Shown: one piece after another, positions 49,383-60,050 of the stretch | How positions within the stretch are numbered: position 1 is the stretch's first letter | How the letters are laid out: each line of letters opens with the position of its first letter | Assembly: GCF_000816085.1 (NCBI RefSeq) | Contig: NZ_CP008747.1 | Span: 682,001-746,000 of the forward strand | Origin: Staphylococcus hyicus | Lineage (GTDB): Bacteria > Bacillota > Bacilli > Staphylococcales > Staphylococcaceae | Reading direction: 5' to 3' | DNA length: 64,000 nucleotides | The notes under the pieces: generated by a model | Databases searched by the model: none | What the model was told of the DNA's origin: nothing | The model's input: the letters and a program-made list of their open reading frames with translations, nothing else | Position numbers and translations under genes: made by a program

Positions 49383-51110
49383 ATGAACAAGTTAATCGGA
49401 TTTATTGAAAAGGGGAAACCATTTTTTGAAACGCTCTCACGAAACATATATTTAAGAGCGATTCGTGATGGATTTATTTCCGCAATGCCTGTCATCTTAT
49501 TCTCAAGTATCTTTTTACTGATCGCATATGTACCAAACATTTTTGGTTTCACATGGCCAAAACACATTGAAGCAGCTATTATGAAACCTTATGGCTATAC
49601 AATGGGGATTGTAGGTTTGCTTGTCGCTGGTACTACAGCGAAAGCGTTGACTGATGCGTACAATCGACGCCTTGAAAGTACGAATCAAATTAACTTTATT
49701 TCAACGATGCTTGCAGCAATTTGTGGTTTCTTATTTTTAGCAGCGAACCCACTTGAAGAAGGTGGATTTGCCAATGCATTTATGGGAACAAAAGGGCTTT
49801 TAACGGCTTTCTTAGCAGCCTTTATAACAGTGATTATTTATAACATCTGTGTTAAAAATAATGTAACGATTAAGATGCCGAAAGAAGTACCACCTAACAT
49901 TTCTCAAGTATTTAAAGATTTAATTCCATTTACTTTAGTAATTTTAGCTTTATATGGTTTAGATTTATTATCACGTGCTGTAATTAATACAAATGTCGCT
50001 GAAGCGATTGTAAAATTCTTCGAACCATTATTTACGGCAGCCGATGGTTATTTAGGTATTACAATCATTTTTGGTGCTTTCGCGTTATTCTGGTTCGTGG
50101 GAATTCATGGGCCATCAATTGTAGAACCTGCGATTGCTGCAATTACTTATGCCAATATTGAAACGAACTTTAAGTTATTACAAGCAGGCGAACATGCTGA
50201 TAAAATTTTAACACCTGGTACACAAATGTTTATCGTAACGATGGGTGGTACAGGTGCAACACTTGTCGTACCTTTTATCTTCATGTGGTTATCTAAATCG
50301 AAACGTAATAAAGCGATAGGACGCGCATCTGTTGTTCCAACATTCTTTGGTGTCAACGAACCGATTTTATTTGGAGCACCAATCGTCTTAAACCCAGTAT
50401 TCTTCATTCCATTTATCACTGCACCGATTATTAACGTGTGGATTTTTAAGTTTTTTGTTGACGTGTTAGGCATGAATAGTTTCAGTGTAGTTTTACCATG
50501 GACAACACCTGGTCCATTAGGCCTTGTAATGGGTACAGGTTTTGAAGTGTGGGCATTTGTGCTCGCGGTTACATTAGTAGTCGTGGACGTATTAGTGTAC
50601 TATCCGTTTTTCAAAGTCTATGATAAACAAATTTTAGAAGATGAACTAAAAGGTGTCGACGGTTCCGATGAATTACGATCAAAAGTATCAGATAACTTCG
50701 ATACGAAAAAAGCAGATGCTGTTATTGCTTCATCGGTAGGGACAGCAACTGTAAACAAAACTGCATCATCTGAAACAGACAATCATGATATCACGGAACA
50801 AACGAATGTCCTTGTTTTATGTGCGGGCGGTGGAACAAGTGGATTGCTTGCAAACGCATTAAATCAAGCAGCAGCAGAACATCACAAACCAGTTACGGCT
50901 GCAGCGGGAAGTTACGGTGCACACATGGACATTATGAAAGAATACGATTTAGTCATTTTAGCGCCGCAAGTTGCTTCGAATTATGAAGATATTAAACAAG
51001 ATACTGACCGTTTAGGTATTAAATTAGCAAAAACGCAAGGTGCTGAATACATTAAATTAACACGTGATGGTGAAGGTGCATTGCAATTTGTGAAAGACCA
51101 ATTTAAATAA
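49383..51110 (+). CDS. lacE: PTS lactose-specific EIICB component LacE
   Basis: The 575-residue transporter takes up lactose and releases lactose-6-phosphate inside. Residues about 1-450 form the EIIC membrane domain ([15 protein letters not shown] near 237 and [18 protein letters not shown] near 320). The EIIB domain follows a polar linker, with the phospho-cysteine Cys480 in [12 protein letters not shown]. Close to S. aureus LacE in length and motifs. Confidence 0.95.
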   Translation: MNKLIGFIEKGKPFFETLSRNIYLRAIRDGFISAMPVILFSSIFLLIAYVPNIFGFTWPKHIEAAIMKPYGYTMGIVGLLVAGTTAKALTDAYNRRLESTNQINFISTMLAAICGFLFLAANPLEEGGFANAFMGTKGLLTAFLAAFITVIIYNICVKNNVTIKMPKEVPPNISQVFKDLIPFTLVILALYGLDLLSRAVINTNVAEAIVKFFEPLFTAADGYLGITIIFGAFALFWFVGIHGPSIVEPAIAAITYANIETNFKLLQAGEHADKILTPGTQMFIVTMGGTGATLVVPFIFMWLSKSKRNKAIGRASVVPTFFGVNEPILFGAPIVLNPVFFIPFITAPIINVWIFKFFVDVLGMNSFSVVLPWTTPGPLGLVMGTGFEVWAFVLAVTLVVVDVLVYYPFFKVYDKQILEDELKGVDGSDELRSKVSDNFDTKKADAVIASSVGTATVNKTASSETDNHDITEQTNVLVLCAGGGTSGLLANALNQAAAEHHKPVTAAAGSYGAHMDIMKEYDLVILAPQVASNYEDIKQDTDRLGIKLAKTQGAEYIKLTRDGEGALQFVKDQFK

Positions 51111-51122
51111 AAGGAGTCTTAA

Positions 51123-52529
<1,407 letters not shown>

Positions 52530-52543
52530 TGGTTAATGGTGAT

Positions 52544-52580
52544 GAGACTTAACACGTATCAGCGTGTTAGGTCTCATTTT
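52544..52580 (+). terminator. Terminator of the lac operon
   Basis: GAGACTTAACACG (52544-52556) pairs with CGTGTTAGGTCTC (52563-52575) around a 6-base loop, followed by ATTTTAT. Confidence 0.88.
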
Positions 52581-52711
52581 ATATTGATAAAATTCAGAAC
52601 AATTTGAAGTCGTTCAATGGAAGTGCTATAGTGAGTTTAATTTATTAGTCTGTGCATGGCGTTGTTTTAAAAATGTGCAAAAAGTGTTTTGTGAATAAGG
52701 AGGAATTAGCC

Positions 52712-53719
52712 ATGAAAGCCATCATTAGTAAACAACCGTTTCAATTAATGGAAGGGAATTTATTTGAAGAAGTTCAAATAGATGCACCGACATTAGCTCA
52801 AAATGAAGTCCGAGTGAAGGTACATGCGATTGGTGTGAATCCAGTCGACACGAAAATAAGACAATCACCATTGCAAGATTCATACCGTATTTTAGGTTAT
52901 GATGCGGCAGGGGAAGTTGTGGAAGTTGGGAGTCAGGTTACTGATTTTCAAATTGGAGATCGTGTCTTTTATTCGGGTTCGAATCAACGTGCCGGGTCTA
53001 ATCAAACCTATCAGACAATACCAACAGATTTTATTGCGCACATGCCTGAACAATTATCTTATGAAGATGCGGCTGCATTGCCGCTAACAGCCATCACAGC
53101 ATATGAAACATTGTTTGACGTATTTAAAATTTCTAAAAATGCCCAAGACAACAAGAATAAAACGCTACTTATCATTAATGGTGCAGGTGGTGTTGGAAGT
53201 ATTGCGACGCAAATCGCAAAAGCATATGGACTTACCGTTGTGACTACTGCAGGACGTGAAGAAACGAAAGCATGGTCATTAAAGCAAGGTGCTGATGTCG
53301 TATTAAACCATAAATATCATTTGAAATCTGAATGGGAGCAACATCATCTTGATTCTCCAGACTTTATTTTTTGTACATATGACACAGATGCCTATTATCA
53401 ACAAATGATTGATATGGTAAAGCCTAGAGGACATATTGCGACCATTGTGGCGTTTCAAAATAAACAAGATTTGAATCTATTGAAGCAAAAGAGTATCACA
53501 TTGACACATGAATTTATGTTTTCGAGAGCCATACATCATGACGATATCGGACAGTATCAAACATATTTAAAAGATGTAGCAGATAAAATTGAAAAACAAC
53601 ATTATCTTTCGACACGGACAAAAACATTACAAGGGCTTAGCGTTGACACAGTGTATGAAGCGCATCAACAAATGGAACAACAACAATGCATCGGAAAGCT
53701 CGTTATCAAAGTCATTTAA
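52712..53719 (+). CDS. MDR superfamily NADPH oxidoreductase (zinc-type alcohol dehydrogenase-like)
   Basis: A 335-residue medium-chain dehydrogenase/reductase with an N-terminal GroES-like domain (GVNPVDTKIRQ near 46) and a Rossmann domain with GAGGVGSIATQIAK near 164. The catalytic zinc cysteine/histidine set is not evident, so it fits the quinone oxidoreductase-like group that is often annotated as zinc-binding alcohol dehydrogenase. ATG 52712 follows AAGGAGG. Substrate unknown. Confidence 0.82.
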   Translation: MKAIISKQPFQLMEGNLFEEVQIDAPTLAQNEVRVKVHAIGVNPVDTKIRQSPLQDSYRILGYDAAGEVVEVGSQVTDFQIGDRVFYSGSNQRAGSNQTYQTIPTDFIAHMPEQLSYEDAAALPLTAITAYETLFDVFKISKNAQDNKNKTLLIINGAGGVGSIATQIAKAYGLTVVTTAGREETKAWSLKQGADVVLNHKYHLKSEWEQHHLDSPDFIFCTYDTDAYYQQMIDMVKPRGHIATIVAFQNKQDLNLLKQKSITLTHEFMFSRAIHHDDIGQYQTYLKDVADKIEKQHYLSTRTKTLQGLSVDTVYEAHQQMEQQQCIGKLVIKVI

Positions 53720-53790
53720 ATTTAAAATAAGAGATTATAAATATTTGAAAAGGGAAAGTGCATACAAAAGATATAAGGTGGCTATGCAAA

Positions 53791-55305
53791 ATGAAAAAGT
53801 TTAAAGTGAGTATTGTATTTTGGGTATCGCTCATAATTTGTGCACTTTTTGTGTTACTCGGTGCACTTTTCCCTAAACAAGTAGAGGCAACAACGCAAAA
53901 TATAACGACATTTATTGCGACGAATTTCGCTTGGTATTATTTGTTACTTGTACTTGCGATTTTGTTTGTATGTGTGTATTTATTATTTTCAAGATACAGT
54001 ACCATAACACTAGGCCAAGAAGGCGAACCCCCAGAATTTTCCCTTAAATCATGGTTTGCGATGTTATTTAGTGCGGGAATGGGAATGGGGCTTGTATTTT
54101 GGACGACTGCAGAACCGCTCAGTCATGCGTATACGAAAAGTCCAATTGCACGTCCTGGTTCAAATCAAGCTATTGATGATGCTATCCAATTTGCTTTTTT
54201 TCATTGGGGTATTCATGCGTGGGGGGTATATGGAATTGTAGCATTAGTCATTGCCTATTTTAATTTTCATAAAGGCTACCCGGGGCTAGTTAGTGCAACA
54301 CTACGTCCCTTATTTGGTGAAAAATTGATGTCAGGCCCGCTAGGAAGTTTGCTTGATATTTTAGCGATTATTGCTACCGTCACAGGTGTTGCTGCGACAC
54401 TTGGATTTGGGGCCCTTCAGATTAATCAAGGGCTAAATTTTATGTTTGGCTTGCAACCTTCATTTACGGCACAATTACTCATCATTCTTTTCTCAGCTAT
54501 CGTCTTTACGTGGTCAAGTTGGACTGGAATTAGTAAAGGTATTAAATATTTGAGTAATTTTAATATGATCCTTGCTTTTGTGGTATTAGTACTTGTATTT
54601 GTTTTAGGACCAACTTTGTACATTTTAAATACCTTTTCAAATGGTTTAGGTCATTATATTGCACATTTCTTTGATATGTCTCTACGTATCCCACTAAATA
54701 ATGAATCACAACGGGCATGGGTCAATAATTGGACTATCTTTTATTGGGCATGGTGGATTTCATGGGCGCCATTTGTAGGTATTTTTATTGCGCGCGTTTC
54801 ACGTGGTCGTACAATTAAAGAATTTATTATCGGAGTCTTGTTTGTACCATCACTTGTATGTTTTATTTTCTTTGCCGTTTTTGGTGCTTCTGCCATTGAT
54901 CAACAACGACATGGTGTGGCAAATTTAGCAAAGGAAGCAACTGAAACTGCCACTTTTGCGATGTATCAGCACTTTCCGATGGGATTTATTTTAAGTTTAT
55001 TAACACTCATTGTCATTTTTATCTTTTTTATAACTTCAGCAGACTCAGCTAACTATGTACTTGGTATGTTGAGTACAAAAGGAGATAATCATCCAGCCGC
55101 GTATATCAAAGTAGCATGGGGGATAATGCTCGCTTTATTTGCAATTATCATGATTATTACTGGTGGGACACAGGCCATTCAAAATATGCTGATTATTGCA
55201 GCTTTACCTTTTTCAATTGTAATTATTTTTATGATATGGTCATTGTTTAAAGCCCTCTCAAAAGAGCGCCCACGGAATGCGCATCGTAAAAATGAAATGC
55301 AGTAA
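53791..55305 (+). CDS. BCCT family betaine/carnitine/choline transporter (OpuD-like)
   Basis: The 504-residue transporter has twelve helices and the BCCT signature: GMGMGLVFWTTAEPLSHAYT (near residue 93) and FYWAWWISWAPFVGIFIARV (near residue 315), the tryptophan-rich substrate box. Such sodium-coupled carriers import glycine betaine for osmoprotection. The precise substrate is not certain; S. aureus has an OpuD homologue in a similar place. ATG 53791 follows AAGGTGG; the frame reaches upstream to 53758 without a site. Confidence 0.9.
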   Translation: MKKFKVSIVFWVSLIICALFVLLGALFPKQVEATTQNITTFIATNFAWYYLLLVLAILFVCVYLLFSRYSTITLGQEGEPPEFSLKSWFAMLFSAGMGMGLVFWTTAEPLSHAYTKSPIARPGSNQAIDDAIQFAFFHWGIHAWGVYGIVALVIAYFNFHKGYPGLVSATLRPLFGEKLMSGPLGSLLDILAIIATVTGVAATLGFGALQINQGLNFMFGLQPSFTAQLLIILFSAIVFTWSSWTGISKGIKYLSNFNMILAFVVLVLVFVLGPTLYILNTFSNGLGHYIAHFFDMSLRIPLNNESQRAWVNNWTIFYWAWWISWAPFVGIFIARVSRGRTIKEFIIGVLFVPSLVCFIFFAVFGASAIDQQRHGVANLAKEATETATFAMYQHFPMGFILSLLTLIVIFIFFITSADSANYVLGMLSTKGDNHPAAYIKVAWGIMLALFAIIMIITGGTQAIQNMLIIAALPFSIVIIFMIWSLFKALSKERPRNAHRKNEMQ

Positions 55306-55371
55306 TCTCTATAAGTAAAAACCTTTATCACGTACGAATACGTACATTGGATAACTTTTAAATGATACACA

Positions 55372-55415
55372 AAATAGCCTTCAAAGTTCGTTTAATTGAA
55401 CTTTGAAGGCTATTT
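55372..55415. terminator. Bidirectional terminator between BCCT and MFS genes
   Basis: A perfect 18-bp stem (55372-55389 with 55398-55415) with an 8-base loop between two convergent genes. AAAT/ATTT ends allow use in both directions. Confidence 0.88.
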
Positions 55416-55458
55416 GAATATGACTCATCAAAATGTGTATATGTTGATTTAAATACAG

Positions 55459-56610
55459 TTATTTAATTTTAGGAGCAGGTTTTTTTAGTAAAATGATGAT
55501 TATCAATCCAAGCACTCCTATCAGCATCGCAACGTAAATCGTAGCATAAAGATTCAGGTGCGCAACAACAATACCGCCCAGCAAAGCGCCAAACCCAATT
55601 CCGGCATTCAGTGCTGACATGTTCCAACTCATAATTTGACTGTGATCTCCTTCTACTTGTTCAATTAGACCAGATTGTACTGCAGGATTTGTACTCCATT
55701 GTATAATATGCCAAATAAAAAGTGCCCCAAGTAAAAGAATGCTATAGCTCCATAATTGGTTTAATACAAACATCATGATAGTAAAGATTGTACCACTAAT
55801 TAATAACCATTTTTTAAACGATAATATGTCTGTAAAATATCCACCTACAGATGTTCCTACAACCCCAGCGATACCTATTACAAGTAGTGCTAATGATACG
55901 AATTGTATCGTATGACCGCCTGATAGAATGAGTGGGTTGATATAAATATATGCCGCTGAATTTGCAGTCAAGAAAATGAATGTTATTGAGAGTAATTTAA
56001 TAATTTCTGACTTATGCTTTATCCGCATACGATAGTCTTGTTTCGTTTCATATTGTGTCTGAATTTGATGTGGTAAAAAGAGCATTAACATTATTCCGGC
56101 TATAATCGCAACTAGGATAATCATTCCAAATGTAAAACGCCACCCAATCCAATCTCCAATAAGCGTGCCGATAGGTACTCCAAAGACATTTGCACCACTA
56201 AACCCTGTATATACAAGGCCTAACATACGTCCACGATGTTGCGGTTTTGCTAAAATAACAGTAATTGCTAATATTTTAACGACGATAAGGGCCGCAGCAG
56301 CTGATGAGATAATGCGGCCAATCACTATTAAAGTGAAATTTGGCGAAAGCGCAATAATGAGGTTGCCTAAAATAAAAGCCAGTATTGTAGATAGTAAAAC
56401 CGTTCTTGGAGAAAAGCGTTCGGTAAGTTTAACTAAGATTGGGCCGGTGAGTGCAAAGGTAAAGGCATAAATCGTCACGAGTTGACCAATCCATGCTTCT
56501 GAAATGTGAAGATCTTGACTCATCAAGCTTAAAATACCTGCAACGACAAGTTCAACCATACCAACAATAAAAATGCTTAACATAAATGTAATTGTACGCA
56601 TGACAGTCAT
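55459..56610 (-). CDS. MFS transporter, DHA1-type efflux family
   Basis: A 383-residue, 12-helix permease. It has the DHA1 loop 2-3 pattern KLTERFSPRTVLL (near residue 61) and helix 5 motif GxxxGPxxGG-like GVPIGTLIGDWIGWRFTF (near residue 145). It resembles arabinose-efflux/AraJ or nucleoside exporters. No Fur box is seen in front of it, so a place in the siderophore pathway is not indicated. The ATG at 56610 follows AAGGAG by nine bases. Confidence 0.82.
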   Translation of the reverse strand: MTVMRTITFMLSIFIVGMVELVVAGILSLMSQDLHISEAWIGQLVTIYAFTFALTGPILVKLTERFSPRTVLLSTILAFILGNLIIALSPNFTLIVIGRIISSAAAALIVVKILAITVILAKPQHRGRMLGLVYTGFSGANVFGVPIGTLIGDWIGWRFTFGMIILVAIIAGIMLMLFLPHQIQTQYETKQDYRMRIKHKSEIIKLLSITFIFLTANSAAYIYINPLILSGGHTIQFVSLALLVIGIAGVVGTSVGGYFTDILSFKKWLLISGTIFTIMMFVLNQLWSYSILLLGALFIWHIIQWSTNPAVQSGLIEQVEGDHSQIMSWNMSALNAGIGFGALLGGIVVAHLNLYATIYVAMLIGVLGLIIIILLKKPAPKIK

Positions 56611-56713
56611 TTGACATATCTCCTTTTATAGTCTCTGTGCTCAATTTTAATATACTTTAGTAAAATACGAAACCTCTGTTCGTAAATAAGTATTGAACAA
56701 TTGAAAAGTTTTA

Positions 56714-56754
56714 CAAAAAAACATCGACATTCATTTTTCAATGAACATCGATGG
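56714..56754 (-). terminator. Terminator of sfaD (leftward)
   Basis: In the leftward reading, CATCGATGTTCATT and AATGAATGTCGATG form a stem with a small internal loop, followed by seven T. It starts 52 bases past the sfaD stop. Confidence 0.8.
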
Positions 56755-56805
56755 TAATTCACTTTGGGCATATAATAAATGAACATGTTACTGACAATAT
56801 GCGTT

Positions 56806-58767
56806 TTATTTATACAATGAGTCGATTTTTAGGGGATTGTCTACTTGGATATACGTATAGGCATGTGCTTCGTCCAACAAGCGCATCGTTGTAACACATT
56901 TATAATCGATCTTAGGACTAAAAAAGACTGCTTCAATCGCCGAAATACGTGTGTCATTACTTTCGCTTGATTTCATTTCTTCAATTACATATTGAATACG
57001 AGTGCGGACAATGTGCCATAAATCTTGTTCTATTGTGCTATCTTGGGCAAATTTTGCAATACATCCAACAAGCTCGCCTAAATGATTTTGTACTGTAGAG
57101 TAAAAAGCTTTGTTAAAAACAGTCGACTGACTATCCGTAAGTATCCGTGATTTTTCGTGGAAATGGTGTGTTGAGTATCCGGATGCGTTCAATTGTTTTT
57201 GATCAATTCGTAATCCTTCAAAATCACGAATAAGCATTTGTGTTAATGCCCCAGTCTCTTTGTTTACAATGGCAATCGTATTTTGTAGGTGCGCCTCAAG
57301 CGCTATACCATATTTTACAAGTAGTGGTACGACATAATCGATAAGTGATGCGGCATACACTTCAAACCATTTCAAAATGCTGTCGAACGCATCTAAATGG
57401 TAATGGTGCTGATATCGTTTAATGAGTGACATGACCAGGGGTGTCGTATCATGAGGTAGCGTACCCACCAAACTTGATGGGATTAATGGTAACTCGTCCT
57501 CTTTGACATAACGGTATATGTTTTCACGGTATAACGTTCCGAGTTGTTCACTGCGTTGTTCTTGAATGCGCGCGTCATCTAGGGGGTTATAAAAATGAAT
57601 ACCTGCCCATTCCGGAACCGTCTTTGTATTTAATTTGCTAAACCATCTGTCCTCAGACTCTATATGTCGTAGAATTTGCGTCATTAAGGGACCATTATGT
57701 GTCGTTTGTTCTGACAATGTACGAATTTCACCAGTAATATGCACATTAGTTGAAAGTTTAATATGTGGTGATATATTCGGTTTTTTAGGCATTAATGTTC
57801 TAAATGATGATCCAGCATAATAGGGCGTTTCATATGCGATTGGAATAATATGATTAGATGTTAATTCATGGGCATAGTCTTTCATTAAAACTTGTTGATA
57901 TTGCCATGGGTGAATAATCATCACTTCATATTCATTAGTATTGATTGATGAAGCGACTTGTTCGTCTATCGCATCTTTTAAGCCATTAAACATTTGAAAA
58001 ACTGCTTCTTTATAAGTGCTGACAATACTTTGTGTTTTAATCAGTGATTCATGTATTAATACAAATTGTAATGAAATGGCGTTTCCGTATTCGGAAGTAT
58101 AGGCGATGGTTTCTTTAGGGGTCATACCTTTTCTCAGTTTAGCACCTGGATGAATAGGGTGTCCTTCGATAACCGATTGCTCAGATGCCAAATAAGCATC
58201 AGGTTGTTTTTGTATAAAAGATAAAAGTGAATCTTTATCATCTTTAAATTTAAAAGCGTGATAACTTAATGCTAAAGCCATATGTGTGGCACTATTTTCT
58301 AAATCATCTTCAAACTGTTGACTGTGCTCTCCCACTAAAGAAGCGTCTACTTTTAAAATTATATCCAATAATTCATTTGGGTGGAACACACGGTGATATG
58401 TATGATCATGAAACCAATAAAAAGGTCCTTGAACATCAATTCGATTAAATGCGTGACGACCTGTCACTTCAGCACATATAGTGATATTTTGTGTTGGAAA
58501 GTGAATAAATAACACATCATTATCTTTGAAAGGGGCATTTTCTAAATGATAAGGAGACAGTATTTGACTGTTTTCATATCCACCAACAAGATTTTCTCTA
58601 TATAGTGATCCCATCAAACGCGCTGTGATTTTATCGCGGCCATCTAAAAGATGATGTAAAAACAACTCGGCCCATTCGGGTGAGTGTTGCTTCAAATGTT
58701 GGTAACTTTCTTCTTCTTCACGTGTTAACGCAAATGGTTTAAAACTTACTTTACTTTCGGAATTCAT
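56806..58767 (-). CDS. sfaD: SfaD, NIS-type staphyloferrin A synthetase
   Basis: A 653-residue NRPS-independent siderophore (IucA/IucC-type) synthetase. ATP-binding motifs EGHPIHPGAKLRKGM (near residue 200) and IIHPWQYQQVL (near residue 290), and the ferric-transporter-like FhuF end, are visible. In S. aureus SfaD joins citrate to the delta-amino group of D-ornithine. It is divergent from sfaA, as in S. aureus. A TTGATA-17-TATTAT promoter and an overlapping Fur box lie in the 92-base gap. Start ATG follows GAGGTG. Confidence 0.92.
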   Translation of the reverse strand: MNSESKVSFKPFALTREEEESYQHLKQHSPEWAELFLHHLLDGRDKITARLMGSLYRENLVGGYENSQILSPYHLENAPFKDNDVLFIHFPTQNITICAEVTGRHAFNRIDVQGPFYWFHDHTYHRVFHPNELLDIILKVDASLVGEHSQQFEDDLENSATHMALALSYHAFKFKDDKDSLLSFIQKQPDAYLASEQSVIEGHPIHPGAKLRKGMTPKETIAYTSEYGNAISLQFVLIHESLIKTQSIVSTYKEAVFQMFNGLKDAIDEQVASSINTNEYEVMIIHPWQYQQVLMKDYAHELTSNHIIPIAYETPYYAGSSFRTLMPKKPNISPHIKLSTNVHITGEIRTLSEQTTHNGPLMTQILRHIESEDRWFSKLNTKTVPEWAGIHFYNPLDDARIQEQRSEQLGTLYRENIYRYVKEDELPLIPSSLVGTLPHDTTPLVMSLIKRYQHHYHLDAFDSILKWFEVYAASLIDYVVPLLVKYGIALEAHLQNTIAIVNKETGALTQMLIRDFEGLRIDQKQLNASGYSTHHFHEKSRILTDSQSTVFNKAFYSTVQNHLGELVGCIAKFAQDSTIEQDLWHIVRTRIQYVIEEMKSSESNDTRISAIEAVFFSPKIDYKCVTTMRLLDEAHAYTYIQVDNPLKIDSLYK

Positions 58768-58789
58768 GTGTGCACCTCATTCTTTTTAT

Positions 58790-58818
58790 TTTACAAATGC
58801 ATAGATGATTCGTATAAT
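58790..58818 (+). promoter_or_regulatory. sfaA promoter
   Basis: TTTACA (58790-58795), 17-base spacer, TATAAT (58813-58818), rightward; predicted start near 58825. Confidence 0.75.
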
Positions 58819-58820
58819 CC

Positions 58821-58849
58821 ATAATATCGGAATTGAGAATCGTTATCAA
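58821..58849 (-). promoter_or_regulatory. sfaD promoter
   Basis: Leftward TTGATA (58849-58844), 17-base spacer, TATTAT (58826-58821). Its -10 box lies next to that of sfaA, so the two promoters face each other over a few bases. Confidence 0.75.
58834..58848. promoter_or_regulatory. Fur box shared by sfaD and sfaA
   Basis: TGAGAATCGTTATCA matches the Fur consensus with few changes. It overlaps the sfaD -35 box and lies just past the predicted sfaA start, where it could shut both promoters. Confidence 0.85.
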
Positions 58850-58868
58850 TTAAAGAAAGGTGAGTATT

Positions 58869-60050
58869 TTGGCTAAATGGTATTTTTCTAGCACTTTTTT
58901 ACTCTTTTTAGGAAATTGGATTGGCCAGATTGCATTAAATTGGTATGCATTTAAAATTAATCATAGTGCGATAGATTTAGCTTTAATCAATTTCTTTCGT
59001 TTAGTTCCAATTTTCATGCTTAGTTTATGGGCAGGGAGTTTAGCTGATCGTTATTGTAGATGTAAGCTTATTAAGTTGAGTGTCGCAAGTTCTTTTATCG
59101 TTACAACCACGCTTACAATTTTAGTCTTTACCTTAGGCGATGTTCCTATAATCGTATTATATGGATATGCATTATTACGTGGTTCTTTAAGTGCGCTTGA
59201 AACTCCTGTAAGACAAGCTGTTTTGCCAGATTTATCATCTCGATTATCTGTCTCCAAGGCCGTATCTTATAATTCATTTATCTTGAACGTATGTCGCTCC
59301 ATTGGTCCGGCTATTTCTGGGTTTATAATTGCAATATATGGCAGTGCATTTGCTTTTCTATTACAAGCGGTGTTTTATTTTATTTCGCTGCTATTCAGTT
59401 TACCGCTTTACTTTAAAGCAATACAACCCAAACGCGTTCGAGGTTTATCATTTGCGGTTGCAAAGCGTTATTTAAAACTACATATTGAAGGGAGAAATAT
59501 TTTTCTCACTTCTTTAGTGATTATGGCGACTGGATATTCTTATACAACAATGTTGCCAATTTTAACCGATGCACATTTTCCAAATAATGCCTCTGTATTC
59601 GGTACTGCTATGACAATTAGTGCCATAGGCGGTGTGATAGCAACATTAGTACTTCCTTATGTTATCCACTATACTAAAAATAAACACATGTATTTTATAA
59701 GTTCGATAGGTTTTGGAGTAGGTCTGCTATGCTTATTTATGGCGAACATGATGACGTTATTTGTAGTTATCTTTTTTGTCGGTTTGTTTGGTCAATTTGC
59801 ACGAACATCTAACCGTATATTTTTCCAAAATGATGCAGAACCAGAACATCGGGGAAAAATTTTAAGTGTAATTATGATGGATCGTGGCATGATACCATTG
59901 GGTGCCATGCTTATGAGTTTGGTTACGGAATGGATAGGCATTACATCAACATTTTTAATTATGGGAATCAGTACAGTTAGCATCGCAATGATGGGGTATG
60001 TGATGAATCAAAAAATCAATGGAGGTCCACTAAGAAATGAAACTCACTAA
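58869..60050 (+). CDS. sfaA: SfaA, staphyloferrin A exporter (MFS)
   Basis: A 393-residue MFS permease with 12 helices, and the loop 2-3 motif GSLADRYCRCKLI near residue 57. In S. aureus SfaA exports staphyloferrin A. I use TTG 58869 since the ribosome-binding AAAGGTGAG ends 3-4 bases after GTG 58860, which would overlap it. Its end overlaps sfaB by 14 bases, indicating coupled translation. Confidence 0.9.
   Translation: MAKWYFSSTFLLFLGNWIGQIALNWYAFKINHSAIDLALINFFRLVPIFMLSLWAGSLADRYCRCKLIKLSVASSFIVTTTLTILVFTLGDVPIIVLYGYALLRGSLSALETPVRQAVLPDLSSRLSVSKAVSYNSFILNVCRSIGPAISGFIIAIYGSAFAFLLQAVFYFISLLFSLPLYFKAIQPKRVRGLSFAVAKRYLKLHIEGRNIFLTSLVIMATGYSYTTMLPILTDAHFPNNASVFGTAMTISAIGGVIATLVLPYVIHYTKNKHMYFISSIGFGVGLLCLFMANMMTLFVVIFFVGLFGQFARTSNRIFFQNDAEPEHRGKILSVIMMDRGMIPLGAMLMSLVTEWIGITSTFLIMGISTVSIAMMGYVMNQKINGGPLRNETH

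Noticed and set aside
55316-55350. CGTACG-rich palindrome after the BCCT gene as an operator
   Set aside because: It lies at the 3' ends of two convergent genes and is short, so chance is the simplest explanation.
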